DNA from: Bacillota bacterium
Lineage (GTDB): Bacteria > Bacillota > Bacilli > Bacillales_A > Planococcaceae
Reading direction: 5' to 3'
NCBI GenBank assembly: GCA_018816185.1
Contig: JAHIWI010000366.1
Span: 1-44,842 of the forward strand
Length of the DNA: 44,842 nt
How positions within the stretch are numbered: position 1 is the first letter of the stretch; each line of letters begins with the position of its first letter. The position numbers were made by a program, and so were the translations under genes. This document shows, in pieces, positions 27,673 through 34,760 of this stretch. The notes beneath the pieces were generated by a model that saw only the letters and a list, made by a program, of their open reading frames with translations, made no database searches and was not told the origin of the DNA.

Positions 27673-27814
27673 TCCCTGTGACAGAAACTAATCAAAATAT
27701 TCACTACAAATGTATAGAAAATGGCCCATCCAATCAATTGTTAATCTTAAAGGGAGGGGCGTTTGTATAAAAACTTAAGAAATGGAATAGTCAGTTTTGT
27801 ATCGGTCACAGGGA
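27673..27814 (+). repeat. Hairpin element copy 4, with RAYT 3' tail
   Basis: A 142-nt copy from TCCCTGTGACAG (27673) to GTCACAGGGA (ending 27814). Its hairpin is decayed (CCATCCAATCAATTG...AGGGAGGGGCG). It is again followed by RAYT 3' sequence (CCGTACCTTCAACATGTG). Confidence 0.85.
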
Positions 27815-27865
27815 GAGTCCAAAACCCTTATGTATCCGTACCTTCAACATGTGAATCTTCCTCAT

Positions 27866-28024
27866 CTAGTAAATTTCTAAGTGTAGAACTTCATTAACAA
27901 AATCTTCTTTAATCCAATGAATACTTTCACTCTTTTTGAAAATTGTTACACACTCTTGAATATCAGACAGCAAATCGTCTTCAGTTTTTAATTCTATTTT
28001 ATTGGTTGAGTTATCGAGTAGAGC
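27866..28024 (-). pseudogene. C-terminal fragment of an unknown gene
   Basis: Read on the minus strand, an open frame of about 53 codons (ALLDNSTNKIELKTEDDLLS..., ending VLHLEIY and TAG at 27866-27868) has natural codon usage. It has no start, because it abuts the truncated hairpin element at 28025. It is probably the end of a gene cut by rearrangement. No family recognised. Confidence 0.45.
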
Positions 28025-28120
28025 AAATGGCCATTCCAATCAGGAATTGATCTGATAGGAAGAGCCGTTTATATGAAATCTCAAGAAATGGAATAGTCAG
28101 TATTGTATCTATCACAGGGA
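28025..28120 (+). repeat. Hairpin element copy 5, left-truncated, adjoining RAYT
   Basis: It keeps the hairpin (GGCCATTCCAATCAGG...CTGATAGGAAGAGCC), the tail and CACAGGGA (28113-28120) but lacks the left terminus and box. The RAYT stop codon complement lies five bases further on. Confidence 0.85.
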
Positions 28121-28124
28121 AAGT

Positions 28125-28732
28125 CTAAAACTCTAGTAGTGTATCCGTACCATCAACATTTGGATCTTCTTCTACTAGTTGTCGATAGGTGAGGCAATAA
28201 TTACAATAACTTTGATTCGTTTTCTCATAAGGTGGTGGTAGGAATTCCTTCAATAGTTCTCGATTAAAAAAAGATGGAGTAGGTAGTGACTCATCCCAAT
28301 ATACTGGAAAGGAACTGTATGGATAGAGTTCCAGACGGTTTACCATAGGCACTTTTGGATCAAATGGATTTCGATGGATGTAACTGCTAACTACTAATAA
28401 CCCTAGTCTACTATCAATTTCCTTGGCAAAATAACGTTTCTGATAAATACGTCCAATATGGTGATAACGTTTTGAATAGGAAGTACTAAAGCGTTTGTTG
28501 ATGAGTCCATATTATTAGCCAAGTGATCTCTTACAGGCTTGATAAGAATGTGGTAGTGATTGGTCATGAAACAATAAGCAAGAATTGTAAATGGAAATTT
28601 AATATGTACATGTTGAAAGGCTTGTAAGAGCTCAAACATATCTTCTTTGGTACCGAAAATGTTTTGACGATTATTACCGTGCATAATGACATGGTAATAT
28701 ACATTCGGATTAAATTCTCTCTTCCTCGTCAT
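28125..28732 (-). pseudogene. RAYT: REP-associated Y1/HUH transposase with a single-base frameshift
   Basis: The start is taken as MTRKREFNPNVYYHVIMHGN. The HUH-type motif is in AYCFMTNHYHILIKP (His-Tyr-His). After LANNMD the frame shifts; in the next frame it resumes LINKRFSTSYSKRYHHIGRI, then YQKRYFAKEIDSRLGLLVVS, SYIHRNP, PMVNRLELYPYSSFPVYWD and ends DGTDTLLEF. Comparison with the other copy shows one base missing between 28506 and 28507. Apart from that it is nearly intact, about 200 codons. Such proteins nick and mobilise REP hairpins; the surrounding elements are its likely substrates. No strong ribosome site is seen. Confidence 0.88.
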
Positions 28733-28745
28733 GTAATTAAACCAT

Positions 28746-28994
28746 TCATCTCGTAATAGCAGCATGCACGAGAGAACCTTGAATTTTCCATTCCAGTGCT
28801 TCCTCGATTGCTAAATCTGACACGGTATCTTCACTATCAACATCGGAAATGGTACGAGCCAATCGCAGGATTTTTATTGTAGACCTACTGCTTAATTTCT
28901 CCTTAAAACAAATTTCTCCCACCCTTAGTAATTGGGTATCTGTAAATTTTACCTTTTCCTCAAACAACTTGATTGGAACAATGGTATTAATCAA
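28746..28994 (-). pseudogene. Fragment resembling the C-terminal domain of ComM/YifB (Mg-chelatase-like)
   Basis: This 82-codon frame contains FTDTQLLRVGEICFKEKLSS and RSTIKILRLARTISDVDSED, then LAIEEALEWKIQ. That resembles the helical C-terminal domain of ComM/YifB (leader-like LSxRxxxxILRVARTIADL...LAEAL). The ATPase part is absent, and the apparent ATG lies at the edge of a hairpin element. It lies directly upstream of the RAYT gene in the same direction. It is most likely a captured or rearranged gene remnant. Confidence 0.5.
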
Positions 28995-28995
28995 T

Positions 28996-29100
28996 CAGGT
29001 ACCTGTGTGAAAAACTATTCAGATTATGAACTACAATTGAATAAAAAGCTATTAGAATCCAGCAAACAAGACGTTGTTGGATTCTTTTTTTGTATAAAGA
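28996..29100 (+). repeat. Divergent hairpin element copy 6, different stem
   Basis: It has the left end ACCTGTGTGAAAAACTATTC and the box ACTACAATTGAATAAAA. The hairpin (AGAATCCA at 29054-29061 with TGGATTCT at 29078-29085, T-rich tail) has an unrelated sequence. The box and layout are kept while the stem is changed. Confidence 0.65.
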
Positions 29101-29198
29101 TGTAATCGTAGTTATTTATCGTAAATTTTAGGTGCCACCCAGAAAAGTAGGAAAAGGACAGTGAATGTAACTAGTATTCACTTGTACTGGTCTACTAG

Positions 29199-29295
29199 AA
29201 ACTAATCAAAATATTCACTACAATTGTATAAAGAAAATGGCCAATCCAATCAGTTATAGATCTGACTGGATTGGCGGTTTGTATCTGTCACAGGG
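29199..29295 (+). repeat. Hairpin element copy 7, internally deleted
   Basis: It runs from AGAAACTAATCAAAATATTC through box ACTACAATTGTATAAAG and hairpin GGCCAATCCAATCAG...CTGACTGGATTGGC to CTGTCACAGGG. About 45 bases of the usual tail are missing. It lies in tandem with copy 8. Confidence 0.82.
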
Positions 29296-29307
29296 TTAAT
29301 ATTCACT

Positions 29308-29448
29308 TCCCTGTAACAGATACTAATTAAAATATTTACTACAAATGTATAAAGAAATTAGCCCTTCCAATCAGATGTAGATCTGATTGGAAAGACCATT
29401 TGTATGAAAACTCAAGAATTGGAATAGTCAGTTTTGTATCAGTCCCAG
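29308..29448 (+). repeat. Hairpin element copy 8
   Basis: A full-length copy from TCCCTGTAACAG to GTCCCAGG, with box ACTACAAATGTATAAAG and hairpin CCCTTCCAATCAGATGTAGA...CTGATTGGAAAG. The copy 7-copy 8 junction is itself a near-perfect inverted repeat (GTATCTGTCACAGGG / CCCTGTAACAGATAC). Confidence 0.85.
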
Positions 29449-29773
29449 GTAGCTCAAAATCAAGTCCCAAGAAAAGTACTTTACTCACAACACAGCTTTT
29501 GGAATATTCATAAACTACTTATCGTGTTCGACTTGAGTTGACAATTCACATAATAAGACAAGATTATAGAATTATATCGAGAAATTTTGAATATTATTTT
29601 GGTGGAGGTTCGGTGAATTTAAAAGGGAAAAATTTTGATAATTTAGTCATATGAAATAATCAAGAACCGAAAAGTTGATTTAATTACGTAGTTAATATAA
29701 CAGTACTTATTTGTAATATTTTGTTGTATAGTGTTATTGTTGGTAATATTTCAAGGAATAGGAGAATGGTATA
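29449..29773. other. Region upstream of the Abi-C-like gene
   Basis: No gene. It is AT-rich; possible promoter elements precede the start (TTGTAA at about 29710, TATAGT at about 29728), and AATAGGAGAA provides the ribosome site for 29774. Confidence 0.35.
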
Positions 29774-30598
29774 ATGGGATTCTTAGGATTAATAGAAATT
29801 GATGTTGACCGACTTCAATATGAGGTGATTTCTGACCAGTCTCGTTTAAAGTTAACTCGACTCATTCGAAGTCTTTGTAATTGTGAAGATAGTAATCTCC
29901 AACTTTTAAGACAGAATCGTTATGTAAATCTAGCTAATAACGTACTAGGAAAGCCTATTTATGTGTTGGAATCTGATGATATGGGAGATTATCAAATGGC
30001 TGAACATTCTTGGCATTTCGGGGAAGTTGAACTTATTATGAGAAGACCGAATACTACAAAGCTGATTGAAATACTGGCAGATATGATTCAAGATCGTCTG
30101 TTAGACGTTGATGAAGTTAATGGAATCCTAAGCGAAGATGGAAGTTCTGTGCAATTTGAAATGAATCAAATGAATACAGTGTCAGTACATGTTACACCTA
30201 TTGAACAAATTGATGAAGTGGATGACTCGGAAGAACATCCCAATATCAGAAAGCTAATTCTAAGGATGGAAAATGCTCTGTCTAATGAAGACTATTCAGG
30301 GGTATTACATGCTAGTGCTTCAGTATTTGAAACTCTAGCAAAAGATGTAATTGGCTTAGCATCTGTAGAAAATCAGACCCTTGCAGGTTTCTTTCAAGGT
30401 TATCGAAATCGCTCCAATCTCCCAGAGTCCGTATTAGATTATATTCTTGAAATATACAGAAAAAGAAATATGGAACCGTTGGCTGGTCATGGTAGCACGC
30501 TACCACCTAGTATCGACCGTGAAGAAGCAATTGTACTGGCTGAGATGACAAAAACCTTTGTACGCCTTGAAAGGAAGCTTGCTATGCCCCAAGTTTAA
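29774..30598 (+). CDS. Abi-C-like protein, possible abortive-infection factor
   Basis: The protein has 274 residues, is soluble and has no signal peptide. The C-terminal domain (about 158-272), with LILRMENALSNEDYSGVLHA, ASVFETLAKDVIG, then RKRNMEPLAGHGSTLPPSID and REEAIVLAEMTKTFVRL, resembles the abortive-infection C-terminus (AbiJ-type, HEPN-like helices) that ends several phage-defence proteins. The N-terminal half is unrecognised. The gene is flanked by hairpin elements on both sides and lies just before a toxin-immunity pair, which is a defence-like context. The functional claim is inference; the domain match was judged by eye. Confidence 0.6.
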   Translation: MGFLGLIEIDVDRLQYEVISDQSRLKLTRLIRSLCNCEDSNLQLLRQNRYVNLANNVLGKPIYVLESDDMGDYQMAEHSWHFGEVELIMRRPNTTKLIEILADMIQDRLLDVDEVNGILSEDGSSVQFEMNQMNTVSVHVTPIEQIDEVDDSEEHPNIRKLILRMENALSNEDYSGVLHASASVFETLAKDVIGLASVENQTLAGFFQGYRNRSNLPESVLDYILEIYRKRNMEPLAGHGSTLPPSIDREEAIVLAEMTKTFVRLERKLAMPQV

Positions 30599-30610
30599 AA
30601 AAAAATCGAA

Positions 30611-30724
30611 TACACATTGTATTAGCAAAAGCACGTCCAATCATTTTTAGAACTGATTGGACGGGTCGTTTCTATGAAAACATAAGAAATGGAATAGTTA
30701 TTATTTCTTCATTCCCCAGGGAGA
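30611..30724 (+). repeat. Hairpin element copy 9, diverged
   Basis: The hairpin CGTCCAATCA (30634-30643) with TGATTGGACG (30654-30663) is followed by the family tail (GTTTCTATGAAAACATAAGAAATGG split over 30667-30692) and CCCAGGGAG. It lies just after the Abi-C-like gene and may serve as its 3' hairpin. Confidence 0.75.
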
Positions 30725-30938
30725 CTAAACTTTAAGAAAAATATTATGTAACAATATATGAAGAGGATGTTAATTCTAAGTATGAATCTGAGAAAAAAGT
30801 AAGTATGTCTTAGTAATGTGGAAGGATTAGATTTTTTAGAAATTTATATGTGATTCATGAAAATTCAATGTAATAATAGCAAGCAATTATGTTTAAGTTT
30901 GTAAGGTTTTAGGGTTAAAGTGGTGAAATCTTGAGGGA
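30725..30938. other. Sequence upstream of the orphan toxin cartridge
   Basis: The N-terminal trafficking part expected for a polymorphic toxin is absent; stops occur in all frames checked by eye, including TGA at 30924 in the toxin frame. No clear promoter. Confidence 0.4.
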
Positions 30939-31265
30939 ATGGATTATGGAAGAGAAGTTCTAACTCGAACAGATATAGATTTGGATGCAACTGATGTTTT
31001 TGGAAGAACTAATTTACAACGTATGGAGGAAGGATTATCTCCTCTTGTAAATGGAGAGCCAATTGAACTTCACCATATTGGACAAGAAATGGATGGTCCT
31101 CTTGCAGAATTGACTCCTTTGGAACATCGAGGACCTGGAAACTACTCTGTTCTCCATGAAGTGGGGAAGGAATCAGAAATAAACCGTACCCTATTTAATG
31201 CGGAAAAAGAAGCTCACTGGAAAGCTAGAGCAGAAGAAATTAAATTAGAAAGAGGAATTATCTGA
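30939..31265 (+). CDS. Orphan LHH-type (HNH/EndoVII) nuclease toxin cartridge
   Basis: The product has 108 residues and corresponds to a complete C-terminal toxin domain: GREVLTRTDIDLDATDVFGR, ELHHIGQEMDGPLAELTPLE, then HRGPGNYSVLHE and AEKEAHWKARAEE. The Leu-His-His and later His residues define the LHH family of the HNH/endonuclease VII superfamily, found at the tips of secreted polymorphic toxins such as LXG proteins. The delivery domain is missing and a stop precedes the ATG by four codons. GAGGGA lies too close to the ATG to be an ideal ribosome site, so expression is uncertain. The immunity gene overlaps its stop by one base. Confidence 0.85.
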   Translation: MDYGREVLTRTDIDLDATDVFGRTNLQRMEEGLSPLVNGEPIELHHIGQEMDGPLAELTPLEHRGPGNYSVLHEVGKESEINRTLFNAEKEAHWKARAEEIKLERGII

Positions 31266-31654
31266 TGTCATTAAAAGAAATGTTAACAAAACAAAATGCC
31301 CTAACTACAGGAGGAGTCGCTGATCGTTTAATTTCAGAGGCAGAGGAGCAATTAGGTTTTAGCTTTCCTTCGTCCTATCAAGATATATTGAAAAATGTAG
31401 GATCAGTCTCAATAAATGGCCATGAAGTTTTTGGACTTGGAATAGATGGGAATTTAAATGTTGTAACTTCTACTTTAAAGGAAAGAGAGTTAAGTGAAGT
31501 AGATTTAGCAGACTATATAGTAATTGAAAATCTCGGAAATGAAGGTCTATTAATTCTTTTAGATGAACAGGGAATAGTTTATCAGTATACTGAAGGTAGG
31601 TTCAAACAAATCTCATTAAATATTGAAAATTACTTTATTCAAGATATTTTATAA
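31265..31654 (+). CDS. SMI1/KNR4 (SUKH) family immunity protein
   Basis: The protein has 129 residues. The SUKH signature is visible: ISEAEEQLGFSFPSSYQDIL, then VGSVSINGHEVFGLGIDGNL and YIVIENLGNEGLLILLDEQG. Members are immunity proteins that bind nuclease toxins. The start codon overlaps the toxin stop (TGATG), so the two are coupled as in toxin-immunity loci. An inverted-repeat terminator follows at 31699. Neutralisation of the LHH nuclease is inferred from position. Confidence 0.9.
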   Translation: MSLKEMLTKQNALTTGGVADRLISEAEEQLGFSFPSSYQDILKNVGSVSINGHEVFGLGIDGNLNVVTSTLKERELSEVDLADYIVIENLGNEGLLILLDEQGIVYQYTEGRFKQISLNIENYFIQDIL

Positions 31655-31698
31655 GTATTAAAAATAGATGATTTGACTTCGTCATCAAATGGATAGAC

Positions 31699-31748
31699 AA
31701 AAAAGAGCGTCACACTTCCTAATTTATCGAAGTGTGACGCTCTTTTTT
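31699..31748 (+). terminator. Terminator after the immunity gene, copy 1 of a duplicated sequence
   Basis: A 20-bp perfect stem (31699-31718 with 31729-31748; core AGAGCGTCACACTTC) ends in a T-run. It is almost identical to 32422-32469, and the similarity continues about 20 bases downstream. Confidence 0.92.
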
Positions 31749-32033
31749 TGATTGCATTAGTATATTAAAGAAGTGTAATTCGCACGTTTGATTTTTTAAA
31801 TAAAATGATAATATTGAAGTTTTTGTAACTGGAATTAGTCAAAGTATGAAAGTAAGGGGTACGAATCTATGGTGCTATGTGCAGTAATAAAGGTTTATTG
31901 TACATAGGTGTGGAACTATAACTACTATTAGTATTATAATAATGTCGTATTTATCTGTAGTTCCTTTCCGAACCATCTTCAAAGCAACTGGAATAATTGT
32001 AAATAATTAATCCAAATAGATTTATAGGAATGG
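31749..32033. other. Gap before the small membrane protein
   Basis: No gene is seen. The first 20 bases belong to the duplicated terminator flank; the rest shows no recognisable feature. Confidence 0.35.
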
Positions 32034-32357
32034 GTGTGGAAATGCATATTGGATATAATTATTAATATAGTGATTATTCTTATATATTTAATTTTAATAT
32101 ACTTTATTACAAATGTAATCTTAGAAAAACTATTAAAAAAAGAATATGATTATTTTCATAGAATTTTACCAGTGATTCTGATCATACTGGTTAGCAGTGT
32201 AATTTTAAATAAATTACTTAATGGTTTTCTGTTTTTTGAAGTCACTATGATAATTTCTCTTTTATACGCCATATTTCTGATATTTACAATGACAGTATTA
32301 AAAAAAATTTGGAATGATAAATATAATAATATGGTTAAGAATAATGAAAGAGAATAA
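32034..32357 (+). CDS. Small hydrophobic membrane protein of unknown function
   Basis: The product has 107 residues with three or four predicted helices (about 5-28, 43-62, 65-90) and a short basic/acidic tail (KKIWNDKYNNMVKNNERE). GTG start with AGGA four bases upstream. No family is recognised. It lies between two copies of the same terminator, directly after a toxin-immunity pair, so an immunity or accessory role is possible but unsupported by sequence. Confidence 0.55.
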   Translation: MWKCILDIIINIVIILIYLILIYFITNVILEKLLKKEYDYFHRILPVILIILVSSVILNKLLNGFLFFEVTMIISLLYAIFLIFTMTVLKKIWNDKYNNMVKNNERE

Positions 32358-32421
32358 CTAATATAATGTTCCCTACAATTGCATATATGAGCCATTTTTT
32401 CTCCTTTCTAAGCAAAAGTTT

Positions 32422-32469
32422 AAAAGAGCGTCACACTTCAGAAAATTTATCGAAGTGTAACGCTCTTTT
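32422..32469. terminator. Bidirectional terminator, copy 2 of the duplicated sequence
   Basis: An 18-bp stem with one mismatch pair (32422-32439 with 32452-32469). It serves the plus-strand membrane-protein gene and could end the minus-strand transglycosylase gene, which stops at 32508. The flank TGATTGTATTAGCATATTAA matches the flank of copy 1 with two changes. Confidence 0.85.
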
Positions 32470-32507
32470 TTGATTGTATTAGCATATTAAATGGCTATTT
32501 GATTCTA

Positions 32508-33956
32508 TTATTCAATGCTTTGTGAAGGAACATATAGATAGTCTTTTTTCCCGTTAATCATGATTTCAACTGGATACCAAATGAAATTATTTTTTGAAGT
32601 TGGTAATAAGTCATATACTGGACCGCCAACTATTTTAACTGGTGTTCCAACTGGTACCTCCACTCTTAAAGCATCAGTACTAGGTTTTTCACGAAGACGA
32701 ATATTTGCCATCTTTAATTGGTCGCCTGTTTTGAATCGGTCTTTCGTAAGCGTCCCATCCGAATTCATTGTAAATTTAAGTTGATTAAAAATTATATTTT
32801 CACTCGATGCTGAATCATAGGTAAAGTCTTTTGACGACATTTGAATCGCTGGAATATTTGTTGCTAATTGGCTAGAAGTATTGATAGCCGAGAATACTTT
32901 TTCTTGATAAGCAGTTGGATTAGATGCACCAGTCGCTTTGTAGAATGGACTATTTACCGACTTAGTTCCATTGTAAGCCATCACCGCAAAATACCAACTT
33001 TCCAATTGATTCGGATCATGAGTCCCTATTTTGGGTAGGTCTGATCGATTAAAATGGTAAAGTAGCATATCGATTGCGACTTCAATATTGTATTCAATGT
33101 TGTATTTTAATTTCTCTACATCATAATCTTGTAGGCTAGTAATTTGCATTAACCCGATTCCGCCATCTGAAGAAATAATAGGTTGCCCATTAGCTTTGTA
33201 ATGTTCCCATTTGCCATTCTCAACATTGGCAATGCCCTTAACAATTTCAGGTGGAATGATTCCATCAGCTTTACGAGCAGCATTTGTAATTATACAATTG
33301 AGTGTTTGACGACTAGGGTTGATTCGTGAATCTTCATCATAACCACAACTTGAGGAGTTAAGTCTAAGATCTTCGTTCAATCCTCTAGCAAGAAATGCTG
33401 AGAAAGCTTGTCGTGAAACATATCCTGTTGGATCAAAATGATTTTCATCCACTCCACCAGTTAACCCAAATGCATGAATTTTTCTAATTGAGGTATAGGC
33501 TGTTGTCTGCATGCCGACATCACTAAATTCTTTTGCCGATTGTTCCTCGAGCTTGAATGCTCTTGCCAACAACATTGCCATTTGCTCTCGCGTAATTTTT
33601 GCATCAGGCGCAAATGAAGTCGCACTTGTCCCATTAATAATCTTTGCTTCAAAAGCTGATTGAACAGCCCCAGATAAATTTTTATTCACATCTTTAAAAA
33701 CTGTCTCACGAGGTGCAAGGTCTAAATCGAAAGCACGAGCTAACATAAGTGCTGCTTGTCCTCTTGTAAGATCTAAATCTGGTTTAAAGTCACCAGTATC
33801 GTAACCATTAATAATGTTTTCACTATTAAGGTAGTGAATATGATCATAAAAAGGATGTGACTTTGTTACATCTGAAAATTCATATCCTTCAGCAAACGTT
33901 GAGGTTGAAATTGCAAAAGTTAGAGCAACAATGCCACTTATTATTAATTTTTTCAT
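32508..33956 (-). CDS. Secreted SLH lytic transglycosylase (SLT-type) with SH3-like C-terminus
   Basis: The protein has 482 residues. Signal peptide MKKLIISGIVALTFAISTST (cleavage near TFAEG); three SLH repeats (about 25-190: INGYDTGDFKPDLDLTRGQA and two further copies). A goose-lysozyme/SLT-like catalytic domain (about 220-350) has the likely catalytic Glu in PEIVKGIANVENGKWEHY, then GGIGLMQIT, and AVMAYNGTKS. A C-terminal SH3-like segment (about 415-480) carries MANIRLREKPSTDALRVEVP. The enzyme would cleave peptidoglycan glycan strands at the surface. AGGGGGAA lies ahead of the ATG. Fourth SLH wall enzyme in the window. Confidence 0.9.
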   Translation of the reverse strand: MKKLIISGIVALTFAISTSTFAEGYEFSDVTKSHPFYDHIHYLNSENIINGYDTGDFKPDLDLTRGQAALMLARAFDLDLAPRETVFKDVNKNLSGAVQSAFEAKIINGTSATSFAPDAKITREQMAMLLARAFKLEEQSAKEFSDVGMQTTAYTSIRKIHAFGLTGGVDENHFDPTGYVSRQAFSAFLARGLNEDLRLNSSSCGYDEDSRINPSRQTLNCIITNAARKADGIIPPEIVKGIANVENGKWEHYKANGQPIISSDGGIGLMQITSLQDYDVEKLKYNIEYNIEVAIDMLLYHFNRSDLPKIGTHDPNQLESWYFAVMAYNGTKSVNSPFYKATGASNPTAYQEKVFSAINTSSQLATNIPAIQMSSKDFTYDSASSENIIFNQLKFTMNSDGTLTKDRFKTGDQLKMANIRLREKPSTDALRVEVPVGTPVKIVGGPVYDLLPTSKNNFIWYPVEIMINGKKDYLYVPSQSIE

Positions 33957-34529
33957 TTTTCATTCCCCCTACATTTAAGAATAACTGAAATAAAAGGGAA
34001 TTAATACCTTCTATGAGAAATTAACTAAATTTAGTCTCCTAAAAAACATTATTAGTGAGAAATATTCGATTAAGAGCTTAAGTAGTTTTGAAAGTTAAAG
34101 TGAAATGGTGCCAGGCACCAAAACTAATCTAAATGATTTTTCATTTCGACTTTTAAAAAGCAGCTCCAAAAAGATTCTCCGATTGTAGACATGAAATTCG
34201 AGAGATTCTGTAATTACCAGACTCGTCCATTAAATCAAAGAGGCGATCTATTTATTAGATTACCTTAATATTTTTAATTAGCATTTGATTCTATTATTCC
34301 TTGCATTTTTTAAGAGAATTAATACAAATTTAGCGTTAATCACTATTTCTCCTAGATTGTTTATTTAACTTAAATTTCAATGAATAACGAATAGTCATAA
34401 TTTGTATTGGTAATGCGAGTTTTTAATAGATTAATATATATCCTAAATATAGTAGAAATATATTTATATTAACCTATATATTAACCTAAAATAATCCCAT
34501 AATATGACGATAAATTAAATATAATGTAC
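33957..34529. other. Long intergenic region upstream of the riboswitch
   Basis: There is no gene in this AT-rich stretch. The palindrome at 34106-34120 is the only clear structure. TTTGATTCTATTATTC near 34284 matches a stretch near 32499, at the end of the transglycosylase gene. Confidence 0.4.
34106..34120. repeat. 15-bp perfect palindrome TGGTGCCAGGCACCA
   Basis: It shares the GGTGCCAGG core with the inverted repeat at 1404 and the fragment at 42310, so it is probably a minimal copy of a dispersed palindromic family unrelated to the RAYT elements. Confidence 0.6.
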
Positions 34530-34558
34530 TTGTAAAGTGATTGGGCTAGAAGTATTAT
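34530..34558 (+). promoter_or_regulatory. Predicted promoter of the riboswitch-surface protein transcript
   Basis: TTGTAA (34530-34535), a 17-nt spacer and TATTAT (34553-34558). Transcription would start near 34565 and pass through the aptamer at 34614. A sigma-A type reading is tentative. Confidence 0.45.
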
Positions 34559-34613
34559 TAAATTAGCTAGTAATAAGAAAATGTTGGGAATTGTAAGAAC
34601 TATAGGGAAGTGA

Positions 34614-34697
34614 AAAGGGCAAATCATGGGAAACTGTGAGACGCAAAGCTATGGGCCTTAACCACAGATAATGTGTGGATGGTAGCCGGTTACCACG
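34614..34697 (+). promoter_or_regulatory. Cyclic di-GMP-I (GEMM) riboswitch aptamer
   Basis: Consensus parts are present in order: GGGCAAATCA, a stem capped by a GAAA tetraloop (CATGGGAAACTGTG), the hallmark GACGCAAAGCTATGGGCC, a P3 stem (ACCACAGATAATGTGTGG) and the receptor strand ATGGTAGCCGGTTACC. The second-messenger c-di-GMP binds between the two stems in this class. A terminator hairpin follows at once and the next gene is a giant surface protein. Sign of control cannot be read from the sequence. Confidence 0.93.
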
Positions 34698-34704
34698 AGA
34701 AGAT

Positions 34705-34727
34705 GAACCTTCTTTGGGTTCTTTTTT
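34705..34727 (+). terminator. Riboswitch-controlled intrinsic terminator
   Basis: GAACC (34705-34709) pairs with GGTTC (34717-34721), followed by six T. It lies 8 nt after the aptamer and 34 nt before the start codon. The competing pairing AGAAG with CTTCT (about 34698-34713) could be the alternative fold. Confidence 0.85.
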
Positions 34728-34760
34728 ATTTGCCTTTTAAACGAAAGGTGGAGCTAATGG

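Noticed and set aside
25771-29448. CRISPR or retron interpretation of the regular hairpin repeats
   Set aside because: Repeats are about 143 bp with irregular spacing, no spacer regularity, no cas genes and no reverse transcriptase; RAYT genes explain them better.
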